Notes: a model not told the origin generated them from the letters alone. A DNA stretch of 64,000 bases from Toxorhynchites rutilus septentrionalis (GCF_029784135.1 NC_073746.1:50056393-50120392), one strand, 5' to 3'. Positions 11,610 to 22,880 are shown, counted from the first letter of the stretch. A program made the numbers and translations.

Positions 11610-12735
11610 AATAAAGACAGACCCCTCCCCTCTTCTCCCTTTAGAGAGGGTGGAGGAGTGTCTATTCACCATAGAAACGTTTCGTGCCTCCTAAAATCTT
11701 CACATGCCAAATTTGGCTCCATTTGCTTGATTAGTTTTCAAGTTATGCAGAAAATTGTGCTTCATTTGTATGACAGCCCACCCTAAGAGAGGGGGAGGAG
11801 TATCTAACCACCATAGAAACATTTATTGCATCCTAAAACCTCCACATGCCAAATTTGGTTTAGTTTGCTTGATTAGTTCTCCACTTATGCATAAATTTGT
11901 GTTTCATTTGTATGGAAGCACCCCCCCCCCTTGGAGAGGGGGAGGAGTGTCGAGCCACCTTAGAAATATTTTTTCCCCATAAAACCTCTACATGCCAAAT
12001 TTAGTTCCGTTTGATTAATTAGTCCTTGAATTATGCGGAAATGTATACGTCATTTGTATGGCAGCACTCTCCCCCCTCAGAGAGACGGGAAGAGTGTCTA
12101 TTCACCATAGAAACGTTTTGTGTCCCCTAAAAATTTCGCATGCCAAATTTAGCATTTTCTTGATTAGTTGTCGAGTTATGCAAAAATTTGTCTTTCATTT
12201 GACGTTTTTGATTTTTTTTTTTGAGGCGTTTTGATTTGAGACGTAATTCTACGTCAAAAATAATAACATTCCAATATAAGTTGTGACTTAATATTGAGAA
12301 GGCTATTTTCTAGTGCAATTTCTCCCTCACCGATTTCATTCTGTTCCACCTTATATGCTTCTTTCATCGTAGCGCTCAAACCTGTTTGAATCCAACAAGA
12401 AAGAAAACGTTGTATGCCAGCTCCCCCTTAGGGGTGGGGGTGGCGTGTCTAAACACCGTGAAAACATTTATTGCGCCCTAAAACTTCCATATACCTAATT
12501 AGGTTGCGTTTGCTTGATTAATTCTCGAGTAATGCAGAAATTTGTGTTTCGTTTGTATGTCAGACCCCCCTCCCCTAAGTGAGGGGGGAGGAGTATCTAA
12601 CCATCATAGAATCATTTATTGCACCCTGAAATCGCCACATGCCTAATTTGGTTTCATTTGCTTGCATAAATGTTGTGTCTCATTTTTATGACAACCCCCA
12701 TTAGAGAGGGGGGAGGGGTCTCGAACTATCATAAG
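11610..12735. repeat. Helitron-borne minisatellite, ~145-bp units
   Basis: Seven G/C-run blocks of the type CCCCTCNNNAGAGAGGGGGAGGAG start near 11628, 11774, 11921, 12066, 12420, 12564 and 12696. The usual spacing is about 145 bp. Each unit contains AGAAACRTTTNTTGC, ACATGCCAAATTTGG and TTGATTAGTT words. The irregular gap between 12066 and 12420 is explained by the insert at 12206-12410. Copy 1 of this Helitron has only three blocks, so the array varies in number between copies. Confidence 0.85.
12206..12410. mobile_element. ~205-bp insertion ending ACGTTTT...AAAACGT
   Basis: The minisatellite unit is broken between CATTTG and TATGCC. The inserted DNA starts ACGTTTTTG and ends AAAACGT, weak inverted ends. 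From 12239 it is identical by eye over about 172 bp with 14697-14868, including the palindrome GACGTAATTCTACGTC. The element class is unknown. Confidence 0.6.
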
Positions 12736-12865
12736 AACCTTCACCGTCCCCAAAAACCCCTACATACCAATTTTCATGTCGATCGGTTCAGTAGTTTTCG
12801 AGTCCATAAGAATCAGAAAGACAGAAAGATAGAAAGACAGAGACACAAAATTCTATTTTTATATA

Positions 12866-14390
12866 CAGCCATTCCATGCCAAACCGATATAGTGATTCTC
12901 CGATTTTCGTGAAAAGTGGTAATTTTGGTCTTTATCGCAAAACATTAGACCAGTATTTTTTTATTTTTTCATTAGGGTAACCATTTCCAATTTAGGATTG
13001 TCCGAAAAATCAACTTTTTCCTCTTTTTTCAAAAAATTACTTTTTTCAAAAATTCATAACGTTTGAACTACTGAACCGATTCAGATGACCGATAAATCAA
13101 ATTAAAGCCAATCACCTGGACTTTCTTGAAAAAATACTACACCTGTTATTATTGATTGTATTCGTTTTTTATTGTTTTCATATTTTCGGGACCAAGGGCG
13201 CTATATTTTCCTATATTTTGCCTGAAAAGCTGAGGATTTTTCTCGAAACCAGGAATGCGTTTTTTTTCGTTTTTGAGATTTTTCAAAGTGAACCGACGGT
13301 CTGAAAAAACTTTTTCTCCCCATTTTTTCCACTATAAAAAATCATAACTTTTGATCTACTAGATCGATTCAGATGATCGATATATCAAAGCCAATAAACT
13401 GTTCTTGTATGAAAAAATATTACACTTTGAACAAAAATGGATTTTGTTTTCGTAATTATTGATTATATTTGTTTTTTTATAGCTTGCATCGTTTCGGGAC
13501 CAAGGACGCCATATTTTTTATGGAAAGCTGAGCATATTTCACATAATACACCTCGTTTTTTTCGTATTAAGTTATGATTTTTCAACGTTAACATATTTTC
13601 AGTTTTCGTTCAATATTTCTATGCGACTAGACTGGATGTATGTGACTATAATCCAATTAATTGGCAAGTGTGTTATTTTTTCAAAAAAAGCAAGGCTAGT
13701 AGGCTCTAATTTGATATGTAGATCATTTGAATCGGTCCAGTAGTTCAAAAGTAATAAATTTTTGAAAAATATCATTTTTGGGAAAAAAGCCATCCATCGG
13801 GTTCCATCGGGTAACTTTGAAAAATCATAACTCAAAAACGAAAAAACTCCCTGGTTTCGAGATATGTTACGTGAAAAATCCTCAGCTTTTCAGAAAAAAT
13901 ATAAAAAATTATAGCGCATTAGGTCCCGAAACCATGTAAGCTATAAATAATAAATACAATGAATAATTACCAAATAATTACGGTAAACTTCGAAAAATCA
14001 TAACTTAAAAACAAAAAAAAGTGCCTCTCTGGTTTCGAGACATACTATGTAAAATATTCTCAGCTTTAAAAAAAAAATAAAATAATATAGTGCCTTTGGT
14101 CCCGAGATCATCAAAACTGTAAAAAACAAATACAATCATTAATAGCGAAACTCTGGTATTTAAAAAAAACAGCTAATTGGCTTCAATGTGATATGTCGAT
14201 CATTCAAATCGGTTCAGTAGTTCAAAAGTTATGAATTTGAATTTGATTTTTCGGACCACCCTAAAATGGAAATGGTCTCCCTAACAAATAAATAAAAAAA
14301 TACGGGTCTAAAGTATTGCGACAAAGAACAAAATTTCCACTTCCCACGAAAATCTGAGAACCACTATATCGGTTTGACATGGAATGGCTG
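12866..14390. mobile_element. foldback (long inverted repeat) transposon, gene-less copy
   Basis: The ends are CAGCCATTCCATGCC and its inverse GGAATGGCTG, flanked by TATA on each side. Almost the whole 1.5 kb is two inverted arms. Each arm carries repeated modules: the CCGATATAGTGGTTCTC end, the ATTTCCATTTTAGG block, the ACTGAACCGATTCAAATGATCGA block, and the TTTCGGGACCAAGGGCGCTATATT block, which occurs about twice per arm. The arms meet near 13600. There is no coding sequence. It shares ends and arm modules with the 3.4-kb copy at 17554-20941, which does hold a gene, so this looks like a deletion derivative moved in trans. It sits in the TATA tract at the Helitron 5' end. Confidence 0.85.
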
Positions 14391-14485
14391 TATATATAGA
14401 TGTGCATAGTAATTTTTTTCGAATTTTTCTAATCATCTCAAATATTTTCCAAATACTCTATCATTTTAATTTAGGTGAACGCTTT

Positions 14486-14714
14486 TGACGGTACGGGTAG
14501 GTAAGCACCCGAAAAATGGGAATGAGAAGAATGGGAATACTTCCAGAATTCCATCAATTTGAACTGTTTAGGGATTAGGGAATTGTAATGTATAGGATTG
14601 GTATCATCAGAATTCGCTCACTGTGAAAATAGTTATTAACGTTAACTACATTTCATAAAAACGTGACCTGTTTTCTGATTAGGCACCCTTCCTGGAAGAC
14701 GTAATTCTACGTCA
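14486..14714 (+). repeat. TGAC...GTCA dispersed repeat, copy A
   Basis: It starts TGACGGTACGGGTAGGTAAGC and ends in the palindrome GACGTAATTCTACGTC. Three further copies exist in the window (15942-16194, 44748-45020 inverted, 54408-54560 truncated). Shared internal words include TTTACGGATTAGGG-like, GTTAACTTTATTTCATAAAA and CGTGACCTGTTTTCTGAT. TG...CA ends and a length of 230-270 bp would fit a solo LTR, but I found no 4-6 bp target duplications, so the class is open. Confidence 0.7.
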
Positions 14715-14868
14715 AAAATAATAACATTCCAATATAAGTTGTGACTTAATATTGAGAAGGCTATTTTCTAGTGCAATTTCTCCCTCACCGATTTCATTCT
14801 GTTCCACCTTATATGCTTCTTTCATCGTAGCGCTCAAACCTGTTTGAATCCAACAAGAAAGAAAACGT
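14697..14868. repeat. 172-bp block identical to 12239-12410
   Basis: From GACGTAATTCTACGTC to AAAGAAAACGTT, I see no difference from the copy 2.4 kb upstream. The flanks differ on both sides. It overlaps the last bases of dispersed repeat copy A. Confidence 0.85.
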
Positions 14869-15941
14869 TCTCTACGAAATTATTCTTATTCTAAGCACAA
14901 GGCTTCATAGAATTTTTATGTGTTGACTGCCATCCATCTTTTACGAATTGTTACTTTGCTATGATACCTTTTAATCTTTTTTGTATACTAGAAAAATATC
15001 ACAATAAGGATATTCACGTAGCACAGCGTAAAATAATGTGATCTGTCAATTAGTTAAGCTTCCATTAAACTACTATAGAGCAGTGTATTTTAATACAGTG
15101 TAAATGCTTATTAGCACTATGGGATTATAATCAACTTCGCTATATCATTTTGCTCAAAAAAATGGATGGGTTATATATATATGATATAACCGCATGGTTG
15201 ACGTTGGACTTCCGTTGGCTTAGCAATTATTTGTTTGTATTGATTATTTGATTAAATGAAACAATTTATGAGCGATTCAAAAAGCAATAAAAAGCCAATT
15301 TGAGCAAATAGACAAATTAATGCCCATCATTAACATTTTCTATTGACTGTTTGCGGTCTAGAGTGATCAAGAAAATGCGCAACAAATCGATAGTAAGATG
15401 GCGGCGACGGCGGAGACAGCAACCGTTGCGGAACAAGCTTTCAGTTTAAGTTTTCACCGAAGAACACCACTGGAAAATACCTTCTTCACACACAGTGCAC
15501 GTTGCCGCCACTATTCACCTGGAAACAATGTTTCAATTCACGAAAATTTAATAAAATGAAGCAATCTTTTTCGCAAGTGGCACATTATATTACAGGCGAT
15601 TATATATTCGTTCCCCCAGCACCATTATAGGGCATTTCTCAACCACTTGAATCCAATTTTGCCAACACGATTGAAAATTGATATGATGCTTCCATCGAAC
15701 TAAATTGTAGCGCTTTTTGCTTTTTTCCGTTTGTGCAGTGTTTCTATATATCGTGCAAAATCTCTCAGTATCAAGATAGAATGTTGTCTCTCCGGTCGCT
15801 GGATTGCGACTGTTATTTTAAATCGCGAATGGGTTATTTATGCTCAGTTAAAAACAGGCGGAGCTCACATTGGAATATTTCGTTTCACCACATTGCCCGT
15901 AGAATGAACGTTGCATTTGATTCGCAGTGACAGTGACTTAT
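14869..15941. other. no gene seen
   Basis: AT-rich DNA with a short TATATATATATA tract near 15172. The phrase CGCATGGTTGACGTTGGACT at 15192 recurs in related form at 25700 (CGCATAGTTGACGTAGGATT), which marks another dispersed repeat whose ends I could not define. Confidence 0.4.
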
Positions 15942-16194
15942 TGACAACACGGGTAGGTAAGCACGCAAATGTATGGGAAAATGAGAATGCTTCTATTTTT
16001 CGTTGATTTAAACCTTTTACGGATTAGGGAATCATAATGTATCGAAGCATATCAAACAAATCTTAGAAATTTTCTGATTGTATTGGTGTGCAAATCATCA
16101 CAATTCATTCGAAGCAGAAGTGGTTATCGACGTTAACTTTATTTCATAAAATCGTGTGATTTGGCACCTTACTGAAAGGTGTAAACATACGTCA
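15942..16194 (+). repeat. TGAC...GTCA dispersed repeat, copy B
   Basis: It begins TGACAACACGGGTAGGTAAG and ends ACATACGTCA, colinear with copy A. The terminal palindrome is degraded here. There is no coding content. Confidence 0.7.
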
Positions 16195-16474
16195 ATAACA
16201 TCATAACATCATAACATCAAAATATTACAAAATCAATCATTCTATTATGGCTACATATCAGGCCGTTTTAGAAGAAGTGCCGCTTGACAAGTACATGCTC
16301 TATCGACTCTTATATAGCAATGATTCATGATTTTTCAGGATTATATACACTTTTTGACAAGTTTCCTCTTATACAAAAAAGTACCCCCTCTGTCTGATTT
16401 TCTGAAAAAGTCCTCATTTCTCTTGATTCCATTTAATACATCAAAGTACAATTTATGGGATTTGAGTAATTCTA

Positions 16475-16968
16475 CGAGGTATGGCTATTAAATATCGTGA
16501 CTGCGCGCCTGGAGGGCGTCCTAGAGGGGTGGGGGAAAACACGAATAGTGCGTTCGGTAGCATGAAGTGTCTGCTATAACCGTACGAAAACACGAACAAC
16601 AGCGCACCTGCCCATAACGCGCTGTCGGTGAAGCAATTTTTAGCCGATAAGGCCATTCCACTGCTCGAACATGCCCCGTACTCGCCAGATCTAGTCCCAT
16701 GCGACTTTTTCTATTCTCCAAGATCAAATCCGTGTTGAAAGGTACCCGATTTCAGTCCGTAGAAGAGGCGAAGGGAAAAGCGACGCGGCTTTTGAACGCC
16801 ATCACAAAAGAAGAGTTTCAGCACTGCTTCGAACAATGGAAAAAACGTATGGAAAGGTGTGTGAGGAGCCAAAGGAAGTATATTGGAGGGGAGCATATCG
16901 TAGTACCGTAATTTTTAAAATATAACCCTTTTTCGTAACCAGTCTCGTTATTTAATAGCCATACCTCG
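16475..16968 (+). mobile_element. internally deleted mariner element
   Basis: Inverted ends CGAGGTATGGCTATTAAATA face each other and are flanked by TA on both sides (16473-16474, 16969-16970), as Tc1/mariner elements duplicate TA. After about 28 bp the arms diverge. Only the C-terminal half of the transposase lies between them, so the 5' half was lost by internal deletion while both ends were kept. Confidence 0.9.
16592..16911 (+). pseudogene. mariner transposase, C-terminal half
   Basis: The frame reads SAPAHNALSVKQFLADK, then HAPYSPDLVPCDFF, the block carrying the third catalytic Asp in mariner DDD enzymes. After a one-base loss in a T run near 16707 it continues LFSKIKSVLKGTRF, FQHCFEQWKKRMERC and a stop at 16909-16911. 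These are the usual C-terminal blocks. At the second catalytic site the expected D-N-A-P-A-H reads N-S-A-P-A-H, so the Asp appears lost. The N-terminal DNA-binding domain is absent. The protein cannot be made intact. The mosquito mori/rosa mariner group is my best guess for subfamily. Confidence 0.85.
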
Positions 16969-16974
16969 TACTAC

Positions 16975-17549
16975 ACTTGCTAATCAGTTTCAAAACAGAA
17001 ACAATTTTGATGCAGGATGTGTTTTCGAAAGAGTATTTTTCGTTTCAAGATAGAGCATACCAACAGAGTAAAAATTAGTGTCTGGTGTTCAAGATAATTT
17101 CGTGCAAAAACTGGCCGCGGTAGCGCTTGGAGAAGGCCATGCAAAAGGTAAATTTCGCATAATTTTTCGGACCATTTCAACGGTTATCCGACAGTCATTC
17201 ATGGCCTTAATTGTTGTTGATTGTGTCGTTTAGTTTAGGTAATAGACCTTAAACGCAATTTACAGAAATGCCTCTCCTGTTGTTTGAATGGTTCGCTCAC
17301 TAGGCTGATTATAACGAGCATAAAATGGTCTATCTTTGTGAATCACATTTTCCACAGAGCACGAGCTTTGATAATCAATCAAATCAAATGATTGTTTGGG
17401 AATAATTGTGTAAATAAATATTATTTTTGAGGAACGAACCTCCAAAAAGTCACCATGCAGTTATGAGAAATACATTCGAATGACGGCCAATCTGGAAAAT
17501 AAAAATAAAAATCTGCCCTCCAACCATTGCTATGTTTACCTCATTTACT
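16975..17549. other. no gene seen
   Basis: Short frames only. There are no paired repeats or motifs that I can support. Confidence 0.4.
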
Positions 17550-18553
17550 AATTCAGCCATTCCATGTCAAACCGATATAGTGGTTCTCAGATTTTCGTGG
17601 GAAGTGGAAATTTTGTTCTTTGTCGCAAACCATTTAACCCGTTATTTTTTTGTTAAGGTGACCATTTCCATTTTAGGGTGGTTCGAAAAATCAAATTTTT
17701 CCACTTTTTCCAAAAAATGACTTTAAAAAAAAAAATTATAACTTTTTATTTACTGAGCCGATTTGAATGATCAACATATCAAATTAAAGCCAATTAGCTG
17801 ATCTTTCTTGAAAAAAATACCAGAGTTGCACAAAATTTCAATTTTGGTTTCGTTATTAATGATTGTATTTGTTTTTTATAGTTTTCATGGTTTCGGGACC
17901 GAAGGCACTATATTTTTTAATATTTTTTACAGCTTTCCAGAGATTTTTTTTACATAACATATCTCGAAACCAGAGAGACGTTTTTTTTCGTTTTAAAGTT
18001 ATGCTTTTTCAAAGTTTACCGTGATTATTTCGTAATTATTCATTGTATTTATTATTCATAGCTTACATGGTTTCGGGACCAAGGGCGCTATATTTTTTAT
18101 ATTTTTTCTTGAAAGCTGAGTTTTTTTCACATAACATATCCAAAAATCAGAGAGGCGTTTTTTTAATTTTTAAATTTTTCAAAGTTTAAATGTTTTTTTT
18201 GCGCAGGTAGCTTAATGGGTAGAAAATAGGAATAGGTATAGTTATCGGTAGAGATTAAGGACAATGAAAAACATGTATCAGGTAAAGGCAAGAGATGTAG
18301 AAATGTAGAGCCGACTAGTGTGTAGGAATTAGAATTGTATACAGACCGGAAAACTGACGAACAAAAATCACTTGAAATACCGACCGCAGTAAAAAAAGTT
18401 GTTTTTCTCAAAATAAAACACACAGCTGAAGCCAAGATGTTTTGAACTTTTATCAGGTTGTAGTTCAATTCCCTTTTGCCTCCAATTACTGTTCTCAGAG
18501 CCACACGCTCTGTTCATCTAAATATATCCTGTACAGCCAGTATTTTATAAAAG

Positions 18554-19686
18554 ATGAAATTCAAGTGTTCGTGGTGTGGTTTGTGGTTTAAAAAGATGTT
18601 CATCAGAGAACTTACTCATGCTCTTCAAGATCATACAGTGAAGAAAAAAGTGAAATTAGATGACAGCATTTCCAACATTTGCAGAAATTGCCACTGGAAA
18701 CTGTATAAGTACACACCCGAAGAGCCCATCGCTGGACCATCCGAAGTTCCTGCTGTCGGCAGCCAAGGTAAGCTTTAGGTTTCAATAAACTGACTTGAGT
18801 GTATTAGTGGATAGGAATGTGGAATCCTTATAATTTAAACAATGGCGTCAAGCTGACCGTTGCATCATGGATTTAGTGGAATTAGAAACTCAAGAATTCA
18901 TAGACATGTTTCTGGATAAATTATCTGATTTATCACCACATCATTTCATAGCTGAACAACAAGGGAGATATTTGAAATATGTGAACACTAACTTGAAAGT
19001 GACGGCATGTGTAATAATTTGTGATTTTTCTGAAAATTTTTCATTTGTTGTACAAGACGCTGAGGTTTTCATTGGGCAAATGCACAGTGCACTATTCACA
19101 CATTTGCTATTTATTATAAGGATGATCATATTTCAGATTTAAAGTTTACCAGTTTCACTGCAATCGCGAAGTCTTCCAAGCTTAACCACGTTGCAGTTCG
19201 TTTATTCATTGTAGATTGTGTTAATTTTATCAAAAGGAAGTTACCTGATCTTAAGAAAGTTCACTTTTTCTCAGATGGATCAGGTAGTTAGTACAAAAAT
19301 AAGATGACAGCCTTTATTTTTTGCCAAATGAAAAATAGGTTTGGTATAGATGCGGGGTGGAACTTTTTCGCCACATGAGATGGGAAAGGTCCATGTGACG
19401 CTTTAGGAGGAGTTTTTAAGCGGAATGCTGCTAAAGCAAGTTTACAGGGTCATCACATTACAACTGCAGAAGAACTTTATACATCCAGAACAGATTCGAA
19501 AATGCACTATGGTTTTTTTCAGAGACAAGTTATAAAGCAATAGAAAGAAAACTTAAAACCCGTTATAATCATGTGAAGCAAATTTCCGGAACTCAGTTAT
19601 ATCATAGTTTTAGACCGGAAAATGAAAATTATATTATCGTAAAACGATTCTCGTTCTCGGAAGAAGAACATTCTGCGAAACTGTAA
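18554..19686 (+). pseudogene. transposase-like gene of the long-arm transposon
   Basis: The start ATG at 18554 opens a small zinc-finger-like domain (CSWCGLWF near residue 5 and CRNCHWKLYK near residue 47) ending at a possible splice donor, AAGGTAAGC near 18766. A later frame from 18867 covers MDLVELETQEFIDMFLDKL to VVQDAEVF. A one-base slip in a T run near 19065 then shifts to HWANAQCTIHTFAIYYKDD, KLNHVAVRLFI and KKVHFFSDGSGS, a stop, YKNK, WNFFAT, a stop, and GKGPCDALGG. Finally a third frame gives YKAIERKLKTRYNHVKQISG to the stop at 19686. The FSDG...YKN...FFAT..GKGPCD pattern belongs to a DDE-like protein family I recall from arthropod genomes. At least two nonsense codons and two frame changes make it a pseudogene. 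Confidence 0.65.
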
Positions 19687-19964
19687 AAGTAGCTTTAAGC
19701 ATGCTTTATACCTAGAATAAAAAATATGAAAAATATAACAGATGAATTTTAATTCCTACCCACTAGTCGTCTCTACATTTCTTGCCTTTACCTGAGATAT
19801 CTTTACCTGATACATGTTTTTCATTGTCCTTAATCTCTACCGATAACTATACCTATTCCTATTTTCTACCCATTAAGCTACCTGCACAAAAAAAACATTT
19901 TAACTTTGAAAAATCATAACTCAAAAACTTAAAAAAAACGCCTCTCTGATTTTTGTACATAATA

Positions 19965-20398
19965 CAGGAAAACTTCGATATAACGTACCCTCGTTATAAC
20001 GCACCCTCGATATAACGTACATTTTACCTCGATATAACGTACACATTTCCAAAGTGTAAAGAAATTTTTTAAATTTTTTTTCTGATAGAACAATTAATTA
20101 TCTGTATTGTGATGCTAAAACAAGTTTTGTACCTTCAATCAATCCCGAAATACAGTTGGTTTTGTAATTTCGGATTCTAAATGAATCAAGTTTTAATCAA
20201 CAGTACGAAGGGAAACATCATGAGGAAGGCTGGCTTCGTTTTCTGATTGAAGTTGTTCATTAACTGTACTAAAACAGCAACACAATAATGTATTATAGAC
20301 TACGTTTGTGAGTACTTTATTATGCTTCAATTTAACGTACAATTCGGTACAACGTACAATTTTGAAAGTGAAATGTAGGTTATATCGAAGTTTACCTG
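19965..20398. mobile_element. pogo/Tigger-type MITE
   Basis: The inverted ends are CAGGAAAACTTCGATATAACG and, read inwards from the right, CAGGTAAACTTCGATATAACC. They are flanked by TA (19963-19964, 20399-20400). A CAG-start terminus with the TTCGATATAACG word is typical of pogo/Tigger elements. Further subterminal repeats of GATATAACGTAC occur near the left end. There is no transposase. It inserted into the right arm of the long-arm transposon and so post-dates it. Confidence 0.9.
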
Positions 20399-20945
20399 TA
20401 TGTGGAAAAAATTCAGCTTTCAAGAAAGAATATAGCGCCCTCGGTTCCGAAACCATGTAAGCTATAAATAAAAAATACAATGAATAATTATGAAATCATT
20501 ACGGTAAACTTTGAAAAATCATAACTTAAAAACAAAAAAAACGCCTCTCTGGTTTCGAGATATGTTATGCAAAAAATTCTCAACTTTACAAAAAAATATT
20601 AAATAATATAGCGCCTTTGGTCCCGAGACCATGAAAACTATAAAAAACAAATACAATCATTATTAACGAAACCAAAATTAAAATTTTGTGCAACTCTGTT
20701 ATTTTTTTCAAAAAAGATCAGCTAATTGGCTTTAATTTGATATGTCGATAATTTAAATCGGCTCAGTCATTTTTTGAAAAAGGTGGAAAAATTTGATATT
20801 TCGGACCACCCTAAAATGGAAATGGTCACCCTAATAAAACAATAAAAAAAATACGGGTCTAATGGTTTGCGACAAAGAACAACATTTCCACTTCCCACGA
20901 AAATCTGAGAACCACTATATCGGTTTGACATGGAATGACTGAATT

Positions 20946-22878
20946 ATTATATTTTTTAAAGCATGAATAATGAACACCAATTTCGACGAAATAGACTTAA
21001 AAAATGCAATAAGTTTTCGGTAAAAATATGGTTGCTGGATTTTCCACTTTTTCGAATGCATATCCCATGTTTTTTTTATATTGAGTGAACGTAGACTACG
21101 AAGCAGACAAATTGAAAACAGATAATCTTCGTAAGAAATATAAAAATAGGGGCAATTCATAAAATGTATTTATTCAACATCATCATAAAAATTGCTTTTT
21201 TGATTCTGTAATTTATAATTTATAAATCACTGTTACCAAACTTCACGAAGTTCTCCCGCAGTATCTCACGCAAAAAACAACACTTTCAGATTTATGAAAT
21301 CACTCAAAAATCTATGGTTTAACAAAATCATATATCCATCAACTATTCGATACAATCATGTAGTTTTTTTTTTCAACCTTTTATATGATAGAAGGTCTTG
21401 AATTCGTTTTCTAGTGAACTGAAAACATTTTCCAAATTCCCAAACAAGAAACTGGCACCGAGTACTTACTTTGGTAGGAACTACATTGACACTCAACGCA
21501 ATCTGTATGCAAATGCAGGCTTTATATTTATCCACCTGGGTGTGTAAATGAGGAAGAACGTAACTAATCAATTCAGGACAAAAAACTAAAAAACTATTCA
21601 TAAATTTCAATAAATTCAACTATTTGTGCCACTTCCGGTTATTGTGGATAATCATAAGTGCAATCAGAAAACAAAACACGATAGTATATTATTTTCGCAC
21701 CGAATGCCCGGTCGAATGATTTATCGCAATGCATTGTATGATTTAGAATGGGTGCAAAGCAAACATTTCCGATCGCCAGGTCATCCCAGCATTCAATTCT
21801 AGAAATCAATTTGTTACACTGTCTAGAAGCCAGACAATGACAAAGCTAGGCAACATTAATTATTCATTCAAACCCTTTACACGAGCGTTTATTCAACTGA
21901 GCCCTTCTAATCCAATATATCTCCAAGCATAAATAGACAACATGTGCTGCGCTCGGGACAACAACAGGCCACATGGAGCTGTATATGCACGCAAAATTCC
22001 CGTGTCGATATTATGATTCCCCGTATTAGCATTATTAGGCAAGCCATGTTGCGTGCTGTAAATGCCCTCGAGAGTTAAGCGATAGGCTTTGTGCATCAAA
22101 ATCATCGTAGTTCGGATTGACTTTTGAGATGGAGTGCTTCAACTCTTGCCGATCGACTGATATAATCGTGAACCCCAGTAAAATCTGTCACAACAAAAAA
22201 AAAATCCGGCGAAACTCCCGGGAGAAGTCTAAGCATACTTGCGGAACAACCCACCAATCGGTATCATCGAAGTGTTGTAAAACAATCTTTCAGTTTAAAA
22301 TCTAATGAAAGCAAGGAATTAAAAAAAAGAAAACGAGCGCTCGTGAATAAACGAGTTTTTGATGGAACACAAAAAATTCCTGGCTACCAAAAACCGCCCC
22401 CACTTCCGTCTTATTTTCAAAGCCGCTTTCACCCATAATGAAAGAGGCAAAAGTCAAAGTTTCCGGCGAAGATGTTTGGGATGGGGGAAGAACTCGTTGA
22501 CGAAGAAACGAGTCGAAAACAATGTTGCGCAAAACTTGGCTTCAGCTGACTCTAGGTAAATAGCTATCAAATTCTTTTCATAATTAGTAACTTCAAAGGA
22601 TTCAAGCGAAAGCGAAGGATGCCATAAACTAAGCCGCCAAGGTAAGAAAGGGTGAATGGTGACGTTCAGCCGCTTTTTAATTTTAGTTCGTTTACAACTC
22701 TATTTCACTTTAGTTTATTTAAGCTTGATTAAAACGGGGTCTTCCATTGGAGCATTTTGAGAATTAATTAGGTTAAAAGTGTGCCATTAGTGGAAGAAAA
22801 CATATCCTTCGACTTTTATTTTGAAAGAAAGGAAACACTATGAAAAATGCAATAAGCAAAACACAGCAAATTAATACA
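20946..22878. other. no gene seen
   Basis: About 1.9 kb without recognisable coding, RNA genes or paired transposon ends. Confidence 0.35.
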
Positions 22879-22880
22879 TA

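Larger units (their letters stand above)
11302..14400 (-). mobile_element. Helitron copy 2, inverted, with two later insertions
   Basis: On the minus strand the 3' end is CTAG (11302-11305, host A at 11301), preceded by the GGGTCAGCTAG-type terminus. The 5' TC lies at 14399-14400 with host T at 14401, in agreement with A/T-flanked Helitron insertion. The 11310-11600 part matches 6190-6440 of copy 1 in reverse. The 5' domain with the CTGAACCGATCGACATG word and the TATATAAAAATAG start is at 12745-12865. It is interrupted by a foldback transposon (12866-14390) placed in its terminal TATA tract and by a roughly 205-bp insert (12206-12410) in its minisatellite. There is no coding capacity. Confidence 0.8.
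17554..20941. mobile_element. long-inverted-arm DNA transposon with internal gene
   Basis: The ends CAGCCATTCCATGTC and GGAATGACTG are flanked by a 4-bp AATT duplication (17550-17553 and 20942-20945). The left arm (17554 to about 18350) and right arm (about 19740 to 20941) are inverted copies. They include outer modules shared with the 12866-14390 foldback and an inner module found only here (GCAGGTAGCTTAATGGGTAG, ATAGTTATCGGTAGAGATTAAG). The arms pair straight through the outer/inner junction with no duplication, so the inner part looks native rather than inserted. Between the arms is a broken transposase-like gene (18554-19686). A pogo-type MITE (19965-20398) sits in the right arm. Length without it is about 2.95 kb. 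The 4-bp duplication and long arms would fit the Sola superfamily, but I cannot confirm this. Confidence 0.8.

Noticed and set aside
16453..16727. Minus-strand frames with PPLGRPPGAQ-type residues as a gene
   Set aside because: They lie entirely antisense to the mariner transposase remnant and its terminal repeat.
20193..20480. Minus-strand 95-codon frame as a transposase C-terminus
   Set aside because: It crosses the right border of the pogo-type MITE into the foldback arm and has no transposase motif.
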